Below are positions 63,050 through 64,000 of a stretch of DNA of 64,000 nt, one piece after another (position 1 is the first letter of the stretch; every line of letters starts with the position of its first letter). The stretch lies in assembly GCA_008933735.1 (NCBI GenBank), contig WBUL01000012.1:62001-126000 (forward strand), read 5' to 3'. Made by a program: the position numbers and the translations under genes. Origin of the DNA: Anaerolineae bacterium. GTDB lineage: Bacteria > Chloroflexota > Anaerolineae > Aggregatilineales > J027. The notes under the pieces are model-generated. The model was not told where the DNA came from, searched no databases, and worked only from the letters and a program-made list of their open reading frames with translations.

Positions 63050-64000
63050 ATGCGTAAGTTAATGATAATTTCCCTGGTATTGTTCATGCCGTTTATCTTG
63101 GCTGAGCCGCTCCAGGCGGGAAATTCCCATCAGCAGGCCGATACGTCCCCTGCCGACCTTTTCCCGGAAGGAACCCTGGCATATCTTGAATTCCCATCGA
63201 CTCTGCCGTTCTTTGCAGACCTGGATTTTGCCCCCTGGGTTGGGGAGCGGATTGGCGTTGGAATTTACCTGCCAGTTGACCCTGGCAGTCCCCGTCTGCG
63301 TGACCTAATCCCAACGATGGCGCTGGTATTTCAGGTGCGGGATGAAGATGCCGCCGATGCATTTGTATCCACACTGGTTGGCGCTAACTGGCGTCATACT
63401 GAGGTTGAAGGGGGGTATCTCTGGACGGAGCAGCGCCCGGCATTCGCACGTGCTATTTTGCGCCTGGATGGTTATCTGGTGATGGGAAGTGCACGCGGTA
63501 CTGAGATGATGGCACACGGGCAAGAGGGCGGTTTAAGGAGTACGCCGGATTTTGTACGGGTTAAAAATGCCCTTTCGGGCAGTCCAACCCTATGGGGGTA
63601 CGGTGTGGTTGGTGGATTCGCCATCTATACGGGCGAGGTTTTTAGTATAGAAGTGGTAACGTGTGGAAATCCCCCTGACTTGGGGATACCGGACGCTCTG
63701 GACGAGGCTGCGTTAACGAGCATTCCGCAGGACGCATTTGCAGTGATTTCGGGAACGGATATTTCGCTGATTTTACAGCGCATGACCGGTGTACCTGAAG
63801 CGCTTTTTGATTTTCTGCGTGATCTTGACCCCGCTTTCGCGGAAATAGCTGATCTTCCGGATTCGCTGTTCCGAACGATGCTGGGTGTAGATTATGAACG
63901 CGAATTTCTGCCGCTGTTTGATGGGGGCTACGCGGGGTTCCTGACCTTCGGCTTTGGGTCGGGTTATGCCGCGCTGGGAATTCCAATTGACGGTGGTTTT
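63050..64000 (+). CDS. Exported DUF3352-like protein (3' partial)
   Basis: An open frame runs from ATG 63050, with AGGAGA 12 bases upstream, to the window end, giving 317 codons without a stop. The product starts with a signal peptide (MRKLMIISLVLFMPFILAEPLQAG). Repeated stretches such as FPEGTLAYLEFPSTLPFFADLDF and SIPQDAFAVISGTDISLILQRMTG resemble DUF3352 proteins, in which a domain with P-x-D/A-F-x-x-I motifs recurs. The function is unknown. It follows the heparinase-like gene by 13 bases and is its likely operon partner. Confidence 0.75.
   Translation, partial: MRKLMIISLVLFMPFILAEPLQAGNSHQQADTSPADLFPEGTLAYLEFPSTLPFFADLDFAPWVGERIGVGIYLPVDPGSPRLRDLIPTMALVFQVRDEDAADAFVSTLVGANWRHTEVEGGYLWTEQRPAFARAILRLDGYLVMGSARGTEMMAHGQEGGLRSTPDFVRVKNALSGSPTLWGYGVVGGFAIYTGEVFSIEVVTCGNPPDLGIPDALDEAALTSIPQDAFAVISGTDISLILQRMTGVPEALFDFLRDLDPAFAEIADLPDSLFRTMLGVDYEREFLPLFDGGYAGFLTFGFGSGYAALGIPIDGGF

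Overview
The window looks like a chromosomal segment of a moderately GC-rich bacterium, most likely a Chloroflexota (Anaerolineae-like) member. This is inferred from the gene mix: a class I lysyl-tRNA synthetase, a translin-family protein, an R2-like ligand-binding oxidase, a SpoVS-like protein in a genome stretch without sporulation genes, several FHA proteins and a TPR-bearing Hanks kinase. Heme A synthesis genes (ctaA, ctaB) with a CopC protein point to an aerobic heme-copper oxidase. I cannot check the taxonomy from the sequence alone. No rRNA, tRNA, CRISPR array, insertion sequence or intact prophage was seen.

Layout. 1-638: the end of an enoyl-CoA hydratase. 678-2925 (-): copC-ctaA-ctaB operon. 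3122-8783 (+): polX, an SH3-like membrane protein, ligA and an RlmI-type methyltransferase. 8811-14553 (-): a tyrosine-recombinase-like protein that has lost its catalytic residues, a small membrane protein, a WecA/MraY-like transferase, upp, glgB and a CsbD protein. 14994-16820 (+): a GNAT acetyltransferase and a C45-type peptidase. 17020-19954 (+): ssb, DUF3467, translin-like, a membrane-embedded Cas4-like protein and an FHA/winged-helix regulator. 20169-25709: an ABC-F ATPase, then recN, a zinc-finger membrane protein, nadK and ridA on the minus strand. 25827-29158 (-): two tandem fasciclin proteins and an alpha/beta hydrolase. 29237-35722: recD2, an unknown gene, an FHA/zinc-ribbon protein, a class I LysRS fused to a B3/B4 domain, and spoVS.

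35723-38238 is the replication origin region: a 613-bp AT-rich leader, dnaA, and a 517-bp oriC with eleven DnaA-box-like 9-mers. Two further motifs recur on both sides of dnaA: CCCCATATCT, partly as a perfect inverted repeat, and TATCCCAAA. The second also occurs twice, 11 bp apart, directly upstream of the promoter of the degenerate recombinase gene at 8811-9725.

38239-41454: a GAF histidine kinase, holB and a TolB-like propeller. 41521-50172 (+): a tightly packed run of AlaX editing protein, flippase-like membrane protein, FAD oxidoreductase, lipoprotein, UDP-sugar dehydrogenase, an active/inactive M16 peptidase pair and acpS. 50174-53861 (-): an M42 peptidase, DsbA-like protein, VOC protein, M19 dipeptidase and small membrane protein. 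53989-64000 (+): a giant Ser/Thr kinase with about 22 TPRs arranged in a three-unit super-repeat, an FHA protein, a membrane glycosyltransferase, an R2lox, a heparinase II/III-like protein and a DUF3352-like protein cut by the window end.

The most promising items for new biology are the LysRS-B3/B4 fusion, the ssb-DUF3467-translin-Cas4-like-FHA/wHTH nucleic-acid cluster, and the degenerate recombinase whose promoter shares a motif with the oriC region.
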